Source of the DNA: Wenzhouxiangella sp.
Lineage (GTDB): Bacteria > Pseudomonadota > Gammaproteobacteria > Xanthomonadales > Wenzhouxiangellaceae
Length of the DNA stretch: 6,152 nucleotides
Assembly: GCA_007127425.1 (NCBI GenBank)
Contig: SKZJ01000210.1
Span: forward strand, 1-6,152
Reading direction: 5' to 3'
Position numbers and translations under genes: made by a program. A model generated the notes under the pieces. The model was not told where the DNA came from and did not search any database. It saw only the letters and a program-made list of their open reading frames with translations. Within the stretch, counting starts at the first letter, position 1; the number at the start of each line of letters is the position of its first letter. Shown one piece after another: positions 1 through 5,592 of this stretch.

Positions 1-513
1 GAAATCGGTGCGGTCGGCCAGCACGAACTTGACCTGGTCGTGGGGCTGGAGGTGTTCGAGGATGCTCCAGAGATTGCGCTCAACCTCACCGGAGCCCGGC
101 GCCTTGAAATCGACCACCTTGATGACTCGTTCGTCGACCTGGTCGACCGGTACCGCGCCACTGGTTTCCAGCGAGACTATATAGCCGGCATTACACAGTT
201 TCTCGAGCAAAGGAATGCAGCGTTTCTGCGAGAGCGGCTCGCCGCCGGTCACGCAGACATGCCGGCAACCGGAATCGGCGACCGCGGCCAGAATCTCGTC
301 GAACGTTTTCCACTCGCCGCCATGAAAGGAATACGGTGTGTCACACCACACACAACGCAGCGGACACCCGGTCAGACGAACAAACACGGTGGGCCACCCC
401 ACCAGGTCGGATTCGCCCTGGATGGAGGTGAAGATTTCGGTGATCTTGAGACGCATCGGGGTTGATTCCGTCTCGCAGGAACCGTTGGCGGCTAATTTAG
501 GTGTGGTGGCCAT
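1..513 (-). CDS. queE: 7-carboxy-7-deazaguanine synthase QueE (3' end beyond window)
   Basis: Radical SAM enzyme that contracts 6-carboxytetrahydropterin to 7-carboxy-7-deazaguanine in the preQ0/queuosine pathway; cytosolic. The frame is open from the ATG at 511-513 to window base 1 (171 codons), so roughly the last 50 residues, judged against a usual 210-230, are missing. Numbering from that ATG, the iron-sulfur motif CX3CX2C is at C50, C54 and C57 (CPLRCVWCDT). A TGGEP SAM-binding motif is at 89-93, followed by LETSG and DFKAPGSGE segments typical of QueE. Two in-frame starts are possible: ATG at 511-513, giving an extra MATTPKLAANGSCETESTP leader, or ATG at 454-456, giving MRLKITEIF. I chose the longer because short polar leaders before RLKITEIF are familiar in Xanthomonas-type QueE and it sits at a sensible distance from a candidate promoter. 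Neither start has a strong Shine-Dalgarno. The gene is separated from cpoB by about 200 nt, so it probably has its own promoter. Confidence 0.95.
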   Translation of the reverse strand, partial: MATTPKLAANGSCETESTPMRLKITEIFTSIQGESDLVGWPTVFVRLTGCPLRCVWCDTPYSFHGGEWKTFDEILAAVADSGCRHVCVTGGEPLSQKRCIPLLEKLCNAGYIVSLETSGAVPVDQVDERVIKVVDFKAPGSGEVERNLWSILEHLQPHDQVKFVLADRTDF

Positions 514-529
514 GATGGCGTCTCAAACT

Positions 530-582
530 CGAAATACGAAATACGAAATCCGAAACAAATCCGAAGCTCCAAAATACGAAAC
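530..582. repeat. Left arm of inverted CGAAAT-type repeat
   Basis: The arm is built from degenerate heptamer-like units read on the plus strand: CGAAATA, CGAAATA, CGAAATC, then CGAAACAAATC, CGAAGCTC, CAAAATA and CGAAAC. It is markedly richer in A than the flanking genes. Its segment GAAGCTCCAAA (563-573) matches the reverse complement of the right arm (675-685) at 10 of 11 positions. The composition resembles the dispersed GAAATTCGAA-type intergenic repeats I recall from many environmental genomes, especially Planctomycetes. That resemblance is from memory and not tested. It contains the -10 box of the putative queE promoter. Confidence 0.7.
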
Positions 583-598
583 GGGCGCAATAAGTCAA
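571..598 (-). promoter_or_regulatory. Candidate sigma70 promoter for queE
   Basis: On the minus strand a TTGACT -35 box (598-593, 5 of 6 consensus) is followed by a 16-nt spacer and a TATTTT -10 box (576-571, 4 of 6 consensus). Transcription would begin around 564, about 50 nt before the longer queE start. It is the best promoter-like pair I found by eye in the only real intergenic gap of the window. The -10 box lies inside the left CGAAAT repeat arm, so the repeat may have supplied part of the promoter. This is pattern matching only; AT-rich repeats produce such boxes by chance. Confidence 0.45.
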
Positions 599-625
599 TG
601 ACTCACACCCGCTTCGATCATCGAA
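593..625. promoter_or_regulatory. Two short palindromes near the queE promoter (possible operator)
   Basis: AGTCA-A-TGACT (593-603) and TTCGAT-C-ATCGAA (613-625) are two perfect odd palindromes, each with a single central base. Their centres are 21 nt apart, about two helical turns. The first overlaps the -35 box of the putative queE promoter. This arrangement would suit a dimeric regulator binding, but the second palindrome is also close to the TTCGAA words that recur in the repeat arms. It could equally be repeat-derived. No regulator is suggested by the sequence. Confidence 0.25.
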
Positions 626-666
626 ACCCGCTGGTTTTCGGGGCTCTCACCCCGGAACTGGCCTCT

Positions 667-699
667 GTTTGAAATTTGGTGCTTCGAATTTCGAATTTC
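667..699. repeat. Right arm of inverted CGAAAT-type repeat
   Basis: Read on the minus strand this arm carries two GAAATTC units followed by GAAGCACCAAATTTCAAAC, mirroring the left arm in inverted orientation. It begins immediately beyond the hairpin that follows the cpoB stop codon. Together the arms bound an element of about 170 nt (530-699) lying wholly between cpoB and queE, with no credible protein inside. The pairing of the arms is imperfect, so it could be either a degenerate inverted-repeat element or two independent copies of a dispersed repeat. Confidence 0.65.
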
Positions 700-713
700 A
701 GCCCACAGGGCTG
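699..713 (-). terminator. Hairpin directly after cpoB stop, possible weak terminator
   Basis: A perfect 6-bp stem, CAGCCC/GGGCTG, with a 3-nt loop starts two bases after the cpoB TGA (715-717). On the minus strand it is followed by AAATTCGAAATT rather than a U tract, so it is not a canonical intrinsic terminator. It could stabilise the 3' end of the tol-pal mRNA or mark the edge of the repeat element. A second stem, CGGGG/CCCCG (639-643 with 650-654), lies farther on and also lacks a U tract. Confidence 0.3.
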
Positions 714-714
714 T

Positions 715-1554
715 TCAGTAGTGTCCGGCCATCCGCATGTCACGCAGGCGGGTTTCGGCCAGGCGTGCCAGCGTGGTGCCGGAATGCTGGCTGCGGACCT
801 GCTCCAGGGCGGCACGGGCCTCGCTCCATTGCTGGAGTTCGTAGTGGCTGAAGCCGATCTTGAGCAGGGCGTCGCCTTCCTTGTTGCTGCCGGGATACTG
901 GTCGAGCAATTGCTTGAAAAAGCTCAGCGCCGTCTCGAAATCGCGCGTGACGTAGTAGGTCTCGGCCAACCAATACAGAGCATTCGGCGAATAGGTCGAC
1001 TCGGGATGCTCATCGAGAAATCTTGAAAACCCTTCGGCAGCATCGGCATAACGGGTTTCGCGCAACGCCCGGAAGGCGCGGTCGTAGGCGGCCTGCTCTT
1101 CCTCGGTGGGCGTACCCAGGTCACGCGGTCCGGCCGTTCGCGATCGGGCCAAAGGCGTGACTTCCTTCTCCGCATCGATCGGGGCCCGCACTTCAGGCGC
1201 ATCGGCTACCCGCGGCGCTTCTTCAGGCATTTCGTCCGGAACCTGTTCCGGCCTTCGCTCGATCGGGGCCACATCTTCGACGGGAGGAGTGGTTCGGGCG
1301 GCGCCGGATCGGCCCAACTGCTGCAGTCGCTCATCGAGATCGAGGTACTGGTCGCGCTGGCGGCGGCGCAGATTCTCGATCTCCTGCTGCTGCGCTTCAA
1401 CCATGCCGCGCAGCTCTCGCACCTCTTCAAGCAGATCCTGAACCTGATAGACCATGCGCATGGATTCGTCGGCATGCACGGTCATGGGGGCGGCCGACAA
1501 CAGGCCGGCCGCCACCAGGACTTTCATCATGCCTTTGTGCTTGCGGGCAATCAT
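715..1554 (-). CDS. cpoB: CpoB (YbgF), periplasmic TPR coordinator of Tol-Pal and peptidoglycan synthesis
   Basis: CpoB is a periplasmic protein that binds TolA and, in E. coli, links Tol function to PBP1B-LpoB during constriction. At 279 aa it is close to E. coli (263). Order of parts: signal peptide to about residue 28 (hydrophobic KVLVAAGLLSAAP, likely cut at VHA-DE); an N-terminal coiled coil at about 33-80 (VQDLLEEVRELRGMVEAQQQ), the trimerisation region; a Pro/Glu-rich linker at about 85-150; and tetratricopeptide-type repeats at 153-275, seen in the repeated pattern of AL/YWLAE, ALSFFKQLLDQYPGS and WSEARAALEQV. The ATG shares one base with the pal stop (TGATG), so translation is probably coupled. 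Met9 or Met10 (MMKVLVAAG), preceded by AAAGG, are alternative starts giving an equally good signal peptide. It is the last gene of the tol run. Confidence 0.95.
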   Translation of the reverse strand: MIARKHKGMMKVLVAAGLLSAAPMTVHADESMRMVYQVQDLLEEVRELRGMVEAQQQEIENLRRRQRDQYLDLDERLQQLGRSGAARTTPPVEDVAPIERRPEQVPDEMPEEAPRVADAPEVRAPIDAEKEVTPLARSRTAGPRDLGTPTEEEQAAYDRAFRALRETRYADAAEGFSRFLDEHPESTYSPNALYWLAETYYVTRDFETALSFFKQLLDQYPGSNKEGDALLKIGFSHYELQQWSEARAALEQVRSQHSGTTLARLAETRLRDMRMAGHY

Positions 1555-2081
1555 CAGCGGGCCGTGTAGACGATCTCCGTACGACGATTGCGCTGCCAGC
1601 AGTCCTCGTTGCTGTCACGACAGACCGGGCGCTCTTCGCCGTAGCTGACCACTTCGATCTGGCGCGACGGCACACCGCCGGCACGCAGCAGTTCGTCGAC
1701 GGCATTGCCGCGACGCTCGCCCAGGCCGAGGTTGTACTCACGCGAGCCGCGTTCGTCGGTGTGACCTTCAAGAATCACGCGGGCACTGGGGTTGGCACGC
1801 AGGTACTCGGCATGCGCTTCCACGATCGGTCGGAATTGCGAACGCACGTTGGAACGATCGAATTCGAAGTAGATCACGCGCTGGCTGAGCAGGCTGTCGG
1901 GATTGTCCAGGTTACGGGCATCGGTGTAATCGCGCGGATTGACACGATCGGTTTCAACCGGCGCCGGCTCGGACGGCGGGGGGGGCTCCGGCGGAGCCGG
2001 TTCTTCCACGACTTCGCGTGCGCAGGCGGCCAGAATGGCGGCCAGCATCACGAGGGCCGTAAAACGAAGTGCAGTCTTCAT
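1554..2081 (-). CDS. pal: Peptidoglycan-associated outer-membrane lipoprotein Pal
   Basis: Pal is anchored in the outer membrane by its lipidated Cys and binds meso-DAP peptidoglycan; TolB competes for it during Tol cycling. The product is 175 aa (E. coli 173). It has a signal peptide with lipobox LAAC and lipidated Cys20; Ala at +2 agrees with outer-membrane sorting. A Pro/Glu-rich tether follows at about 23-45. The OmpA-like domain (about 66-175) shows VIYFEFDRSNVR and the binding motif GHTDERGSREYNLGLGERR at 107-124, then SYGEERP and NRRTEIVY. Cys154 and Cys161 flank a short loop (RPVCRDSNEDCW) and could form a disulfide that E. coli Pal lacks. A clear AGGAG ribosome binding site lies 5 nt before the ATG. 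Pal follows tolB after 64 nt and overlaps cpoB by one base. Confidence 0.98.
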   Translation of the reverse strand: MKTALRFTALVMLAAILAACAREVVEEPAPPEPPPPSEPAPVETDRVNPRDYTDARNLDNPDSLLSQRVIYFEFDRSNVRSQFRPIVEAHAEYLRANPSARVILEGHTDERGSREYNLGLGERRGNAVDELLRAGGVPSRQIEVVSYGEERPVCRDSNEDCWQRNRRTEIVYTAR

Positions 2082-2086
2082 GCTAA

Positions 2087-2091
2087 CTCCT
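2087..2091 (-). promoter_or_regulatory. Ribosome binding site of pal
   Basis: AGGAG on the minus strand, 5 nt upstream of the pal ATG (2079-2081). It is the clearest Shine-Dalgarno of the cluster, fitting Pal being the most abundant Tol protein in species where this has been measured. It fixes the pal start. Confidence 0.8.
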
Positions 2092-2132
2092 GAAATTGCA
2101 GGTACTTATGTTTTTGGGGCAAGTGGGTTGTT

Positions 2133-2153
2133 TTCGAATAATTTCTTATCGAA
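2133..2153 (-). other. AU-rich hairpin with GAAA loop across the tolB stop codon
   Basis: On the minus strand TTCGATAA (2153-2146), GAAA and TTATTCGAA (2141-2133) can fold into an 8-bp stem with one bulged base and a GAAA tetraloop. The stem includes the tolB TAA. There is no U tract after it, so it is not an intrinsic terminator. It could be an mRNA processing or stability element in the tolB-pal gap, or chance pairing in a short AT-rich stretch. No convincing separate pal promoter was seen in the 64-nt gap. Confidence 0.25.
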
Positions 2154-3456
2154 TGATTGGCGACCAGGCCGGCTCTCTGACGTCGCCCTCACTCAGAACA
2201 AGCCGCTGCCGAACCCGGCCGTCGGCAGACACGGCTGCAAGCACGCCCCGTCCATTTTGCCGGGTGGCGTACAGCACCATGCTGCCGTTGGGCGCAAAGC
2301 TCGGCGACTCGTCAAGCCGGCCATCAGATAATACACGTAAACGATCCGTTTCGCGATCATGGATTGCAATGCGGAAATCGTTGTCGCCGTCGCTCCAGAC
2401 CACGGCCAGGTGGCGGTCATCCAGGCCGAAGGAAGGCCGTGCGTTGTAGCGCCCTTCGCGGGTTTCGCGCTGCACATCGCTGCCGTCGGATCGCATCGAA
2501 TAGATCTGTGGCCGCCCGGCCCGGTCGGAGGTAAAGAAGATCCGTCCGCTTTCCGGCGCCCAGGCCGGCTCGGTGGCAATCGTCCAGTGCTGGGTCAGCT
2601 GTTCCCGGCGGTCGTTTTCCAGGTCGATCACCCAGATGTCGGGGCTACCGCCGCGCGACAGGCTGACGGCCAGCTTGCGGCCGTCGGGCGAGAAGGCGGG
2701 GGCCCCGTTGATGCCACGGTCGGAGCTGACATTGCGATTCTGACCGGTGTAGAGATCCTGCACGATGACATTCGAACGACCGGTGGCGAACGAGACGTAG
2801 GCCAGCTTGCGACCGTCCGGCGACCAGGACGGCGACAGGATGGGCTGGGTATTGCGCACGATGGTCTGCGGGTTGTGGCCGTCGGCGTCGGCGACCACCA
2901 GTTCAAACAGCTCATCGTCCCCGTCCTGGTCGGTCACGACCACGTAGGCAATGCGCGTGGCAAAGGCGCCGGGGACACCGATCAGGCGCTCGTAGACCGC
3001 ATCGGTCACGCGGTGGGCGCCAAAGCGCAGGTCACCGGGGCCCACGGGCAGGGCCTGCGAAAGCAGGATGCGGCCCGTATGCACATCAAGCAGGTGGTAC
3101 TCGATCTCGTAACCGACACCATCCGGGGCATCGGTAACGCGGCCGATGACCAGGTGGTCGACCTTGAGCAGGCGCCAGGTACCGAAGCCCACCTCGGGTG
3201 GCCGGGTCGGTCGATCGATCATCTGTGCTTCGTCCATGGGATCGAACAGGCCGGACCGGTGCAGGTTGGCGCTGATGATCTCCGACACACTGGTCGCCGG
3301 CTCGGGCATGTCCGAATCCCAGGCAAACGGCGCGACCGCGATCGGCATCGCCCCCTCGACCCCGTCGACGATCTCGATGCGCAACTGGGCACTGGCCAGC
3401 GCCGGCAGCAGCAGGGCCACCAGCAAGACTGCCATCAATGGGCTTCTACCCGTCAT
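2146..3456 (-). CDS. tolB: Tol-Pal system periplasmic protein TolB
   Basis: TolB is a periplasmic protein that binds Pal through its beta-propeller and TolA through its N-terminal strand, mobilising Pal to the division site. From ATG 3454-3456 it is 436 aa (E. coli 430). A signal peptide MTGRSPLMAVLLVALLLPALASA is cut before Gln24. The mature N-terminus QLRIEIVDGVEGAMPIAVAP matches the TolA-binding strand plus N-terminal domain (to about 160). The C-terminal propeller shows recurrent SPDG-type turns at about 208-215, 252-259, 296-303, 340-347, 384-391 and 428-433. The open frame extends upstream to an ATG at 3517-3519 inside tolA, but that would place 21 hydrophilic residues before the signal peptide, so I take 3456. 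A second inner Met (3435) would leave no basic n-region. The start overlaps the tolA 3' end by 11 nt and lacks a strong Shine-Dalgarno, so coupling to tolA translation is likely. Confidence 0.96.
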   Translation of the reverse strand: MTGRSPLMAVLLVALLLPALASAQLRIEIVDGVEGAMPIAVAPFAWDSDMPEPATSVSEIISANLHRSGLFDPMDEAQMIDRPTRPPEVGFGTWRLLKVDHLVIGRVTDAPDGVGYEIEYHLLDVHTGRILLSQALPVGPGDLRFGAHRVTDAVYERLIGVPGAFATRIAYVVVTDQDGDDELFELVVADADGHNPQTIVRNTQPILSPSWSPDGRKLAYVSFATGRSNVIVQDLYTGQNRNVSSDRGINGAPAFSPDGRKLAVSLSRGGSPDIWVIDLENDRREQLTQHWTIATEPAWAPESGRIFFTSDRAGRPQIYSMRSDGSDVQRETREGRYNARPSFGLDDRHLAVVWSDGDNDFRIAIHDRETDRLRVLSDGRLDESPSFAPNGSMVLYATRQNGRGVLAAVSADGRVRQRLVLSEGDVREPAWSPIIR

Positions 3457-4420
3457 AACGGAACGTGAAAACGATTTCTCTGGCAAAGACATTCTCGTAA
3501 CCTCGATAGGGGAATGCACCGACGCGCATCACCGCGGAGATGATGGAACGCCGGGTCGCGTCATCGGCATTGCAGGGTGAGACAATAGTGGCGTCAATAA
3601 TCTCCCCGCCCGGGATCTGCACCACCTTGACGTCGCAGCTTACACCGGGGCGGGTGGTGGGCGGGCGGTTCCAGTTGCGCCGCACCAGCTCGCGAATGGT
3701 GGCCTCGTATTCCTCACGCAGGGTGGCGCGGCGGGCATCCTCGGCCGCCTGCTCCTCGGCCAGGCGCAAGCGATCAGCCTCTTCCTGTGCCTGTCGTTCC
3801 GCCTCCTCGGCGGCCCGGCGTTCGGCAATCTCGGCCATGCGGCGCTCCTCTTCCTCGCGCCGTCGCTGGGCCTCCTCGCGCTGACGCCGGAGATCCTCGA
3901 GTTCACGCTCACGCGCTTCCTCGGCGCGACGGCGTTCTTCCTCGGCGCGGCGGCGGTCCTCTTCCTGGCGACGACGCTCTTCCTCCTGGCGGCGCTGTTC
4001 CTCTTCCTGGCGCTGACGCTCGGCTTCCTGCTGACGGCGCTGCTCCTCTTCGCGACGCTGCTGTTCCAGCTCCTGTGCCCGACGCTCCTCTTCTTCCCGG
4101 CGCTGTTCCTCCAGTTGCTGCTGGCGGCGACGTTCTTCTTCCTCGCGCTGTTGCTGCTGTTCGGCCTGGCGCTCCTGCTCGGCCTGTTCCTCGCGGCGAC
4201 GCTCGGCCTCCTCTTCCTGCCGGCGCTGCTCGACCACCGGCCCCATGTCGACCAGGGTCACCCGCACCGGCGGCGTTTGCTGCTCGAACGGCTGCCAGTT
4301 CCAGGTGCCGGCCAGGAACAGCAGCGCGAAGCCGGCGTGCACGGCCAGCGCCAGGCCCAGCGCGCTGAGCTGGTCCTTGATCGCCTGTTTGCGTTCCGGG
4401 CTAATCAATCGGGTCATCAT
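3446..4420 (-). CDS. tolA: TolA, inner-membrane to outer-membrane linker
   Basis: TolA transmits the proton-motive force harvested by TolQR across the periplasm to TolB and Pal. Its 324 aa form three parts. A single transmembrane helix lies at about 18-38 with His28 conserved; an Ala (24) stands where the TolA/TonB family usually has Ser four residues before this His. A very long charged helix (about 64-235) follows, made almost only of Glu, Arg, Gln and Ala in EEERRRQEE-like blocks. The C-terminal domain III (about 236-324) has Cys262 and Cys283, which fit its conserved disulfide, and begins ATIRELVRRNWNRPP. E. coli TolA is longer (421 aa) with an Ala/Lys-rich domain II. The start is ATG 4418-4420, with a second ATG directly after it; no clear ribosome binding site precedes either. 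It begins 47 nt after tolR and overlaps tolB. The helix composition makes homology searches treacherous, but position, membrane helix and domain III settle the identity. Confidence 0.97.
   Translation of the reverse strand: MMTRLISPERKQAIKDQLSALGLALAVHAGFALLFLAGTWNWQPFEQQTPPVRVTLVDMGPVVEQRRQEEEAERRREEQAEQERQAEQQQQREEEERRRQQQLEEQRREEEERRAQELEQQRREEEQRRQQEAERQRQEEEQRRQEEERRRQEEDRRRAEEERRRAEEARERELEDLRRQREEAQRRREEEERRMAEIAERRAAEEAERQAQEEADRLRLAEEQAAEDARRATLREEYEATIRELVRRNWNRPPTTRPGVSCDVKVVQIPGGEIIDATIVSPCNADDATRRSIISAVMRVGAFPYRGYENVFAREIVFTFRYDG
3836..4228 (-). repeat. Low-complexity Glu/Arg/Gln repeat region within tolA
   Basis: This stretch encodes TolA residues 65-195 and consists of near-repeats of GAG/GAA, CGC/CGG/CGT and CAG codons. 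On the plus strand it appears as reiterated words such as CTCTTCCTGGCG and CGGCGCTGTTCCTC. It is not an exact tandem repeat, as synonymous codons vary from block to block, but the similarity is high enough for replication slippage or assembly collapse to alter length in frame. Confidence 0.75.
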
Positions 4421-4467
4421 GCTGCTGGTCCGGGTCGCCTCGGGAGTCGAAGTGCCGCGAGCGTCAC

Positions 4468-4896
4468 TCAGTTGTCTTCGGGGTCGCCGATCAGGCCGAC
4501 GGCGGGCACACCGGCGCGCTGCAGCAGCACCATGGCACCGTAGATGTGCTGGTAAGCGACGTCGCGATCACCGCTGACGGTCACCTGCACGTCCGGATTG
4601 CGTTGCGCGATCGCACCCACGATCTCGACCAGGGTCTCACCATCGACCAATTGCGGGGAATCGCCGGTATCCAGGTACAGGTCGCCCTCGCGCGTCACCG
4701 AGACCAACAACGGATCGCCCTGGTCGCTGAGCGGTTCGGCCTGGCCGGTGGGCAACTCGACCTCCACACCCAGGTTCATCAACGGCGCGGTGATCATGAA
4801 GATCACAAGCAGCACCAGCATCACGTCGATATAGGGCACGACGTTGATGTCCGCCATCGGCCGGCGGCGGCGCCGAATGTAGGGCTGGTCGCTCAT
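4468..4896 (-). CDS. tolR: TolR, inner-membrane proton-channel subunit
   Basis: TolR belongs to the ExbD/TolR family; with TolQ it forms the proton-driven stator that energises TolA. The 142 aa (E. coli 142) start with a short basic cytoplasmic segment (YIRRRRRPMADINVVPYIDV), followed by one transmembrane helix at about 21-39. Asp24 within PYIDVMLVLLVIFM is the family's essential proton-carrying residue. The rest is a periplasmic domain ending in VSGDRDVAYQHIYGAMVLLQRAGV and VGLIGDPE, typical of TolR. The ATG overlaps the tolQ stop codon in an ATGA, so stoichiometric coupled synthesis is expected. A 47-nt gap follows before tolA. Confidence 0.98.
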   Translation of the reverse strand: MSDQPYIRRRRRPMADINVVPYIDVMLVLLVIFMITAPLMNLGVEVELPTGQAEPLSDQGDPLLVSVTREGDLYLDTGDSPQLVDGETLVEIVGAIAQRNPDVQVTVSGDRDVAYQHIYGAMVLLQRAGVPAVGLIGDPEDN

Positions 4897-5588
4897 ACCG
4901 CGCCCCGCTCCTCGAGGCGGCGGGCCTGGCGATTGAGAATATTGGCAAACTCTTCCTTGAAGTTGTCGTAGCGCACTTCCAGCCGCTCGACCTGGTTGGA
5001 GAACTTGTTGTACGCGATCACCGCCGGAATGGCGGCGAACAGGCCCATGGCCGTGGCAATCAGGGCTTCGGAAATGCCGGGTGCGACCATGGCGATGGTG
5101 GCCTGGTGCGCCCCGGCCAGGCCGCGGAAGGAGTTCATGATGCCCCAGACAGTACCGAACAGACCGACGTAGGGGCTGACCGAACCGACGGTGGCCAGGA
5201 AACTGAGGCGGTGCTCAAGTCGATCCATCTCGCGCGTCAGCGTCACTCGCATCGCGCGCTGGGCTCCCGTGGTCAGCGCTTCAGCGGCGAGGCGTTTCTC
5301 CTCGCGCAGGCGGGTAAATTCACGGAAACCGGACTCGAAGATGCCTTCCAGGCCCTCGCGCCCGGCGCGGTCGCCGGCGACCTTGTCGTAGAGCTTGGTC
5401 AGGTCGGCGCCCGACCAGAAGTTCTCCTCGAACTTGCGCGCACGGGACTCCGCGCGGGCGAGCATCTGGCGCTTCTGGAAAATCACCATCCACGAAGCAA
5501 CCGAGGCCAGCAGTAGCAGGGCCATGACGCCTTGTACCAGCAGGCCGGCATCCATGACCAGGTCCCAGACTTGCAATTCACCGTTCAT
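4893..5588 (-). CDS. tolQ: TolQ, inner-membrane proton-channel subunit
   Basis: TolQ belongs to the MotA/TolQ/ExbB family and forms the pentameric channel around TolR. The 231 aa (E. coli 230) include a first transmembrane helix at about 14-36 (GLLVQGVMALLLLASVASWM), a large cytoplasmic loop rich in charged helices (about 38-128), and two further helices at about 132-154 and 166-192. Thr146 in GLFGTVWGIMNSF and Thr179 in SEALIATAMGLFAAIPAV match the two conserved threonines lining the proton path. The protein ends with a cytoplasmic amphipathic tail (FSNQVERLEVRYDNFKEEF). The ATG lies 4 nt after the ybgC stop, with ACGGA upstream as a modest ribosome binding site; its stop overlaps tolR. Confidence 0.98.
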   Translation of the reverse strand: MNGELQVWDLVMDAGLLVQGVMALLLLASVASWMVIFQKRQMLARAESRARKFEENFWSGADLTKLYDKVAGDRAGREGLEGIFESGFREFTRLREEKRLAAEALTTGAQRAMRVTLTREMDRLEHRLSFLATVGSVSPYVGLFGTVWGIMNSFRGLAGAHQATIAMVAPGISEALIATAMGLFAAIPAVIAYNKFSNQVERLEVRYDNFKEEFANILNRQARRLEERGAV

Positions 5589-5592
5589 TGAG

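Noticed and set aside
40..465. 141-codon plus-strand open frame opposite queE
   Set aside because: Antisense of an unmistakable QueE with its CX3CX2C and TGGEP motifs; no recognisable protein on the plus strand.
338..601. Plus-strand small open frame reading through the repeat (NTKYEIRNKSEAPKYETG)
   Set aside because: Its C-terminal half is translated CGAAAT repeat and its N-terminal half is antisense queE; such peptides are a known kind of repeat artefact.
530..699. CRISPR-like array
   Set aside because: The units are 7-8 nt, degenerate and contiguous, with no spacers of uniform length and no cas genes.
2359..3468. 369-codon plus-strand open frame opposite tolB
   Set aside because: High GC suppresses stop codons in the antisense frame; tolB on the other strand has full family signatures across the same span.
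3836..4228. Possible assembly error or frameshift in the tolA repeat
   Set aside because: The frame is intact from the membrane helix to domain III and synonymous codon variation between blocks argues for genuine sequence.
4421..4467. Possible promoter or small RNA in the tolR-tolA gap
   Set aside because: Only 47 nt, GC-rich, with no -35/-10 pair and no strong hairpin; most likely a plain intra-operon spacer.
3787..4543. Long plus-strand open frames opposite tolA (193 aa and 142 aa), rich in Pro/Ala/Arg or Leu
   Set aside because: They are antisense shadows of the repetitive Glu/Arg codons of tolA; biased composition, no domain and no ribosome binding site.
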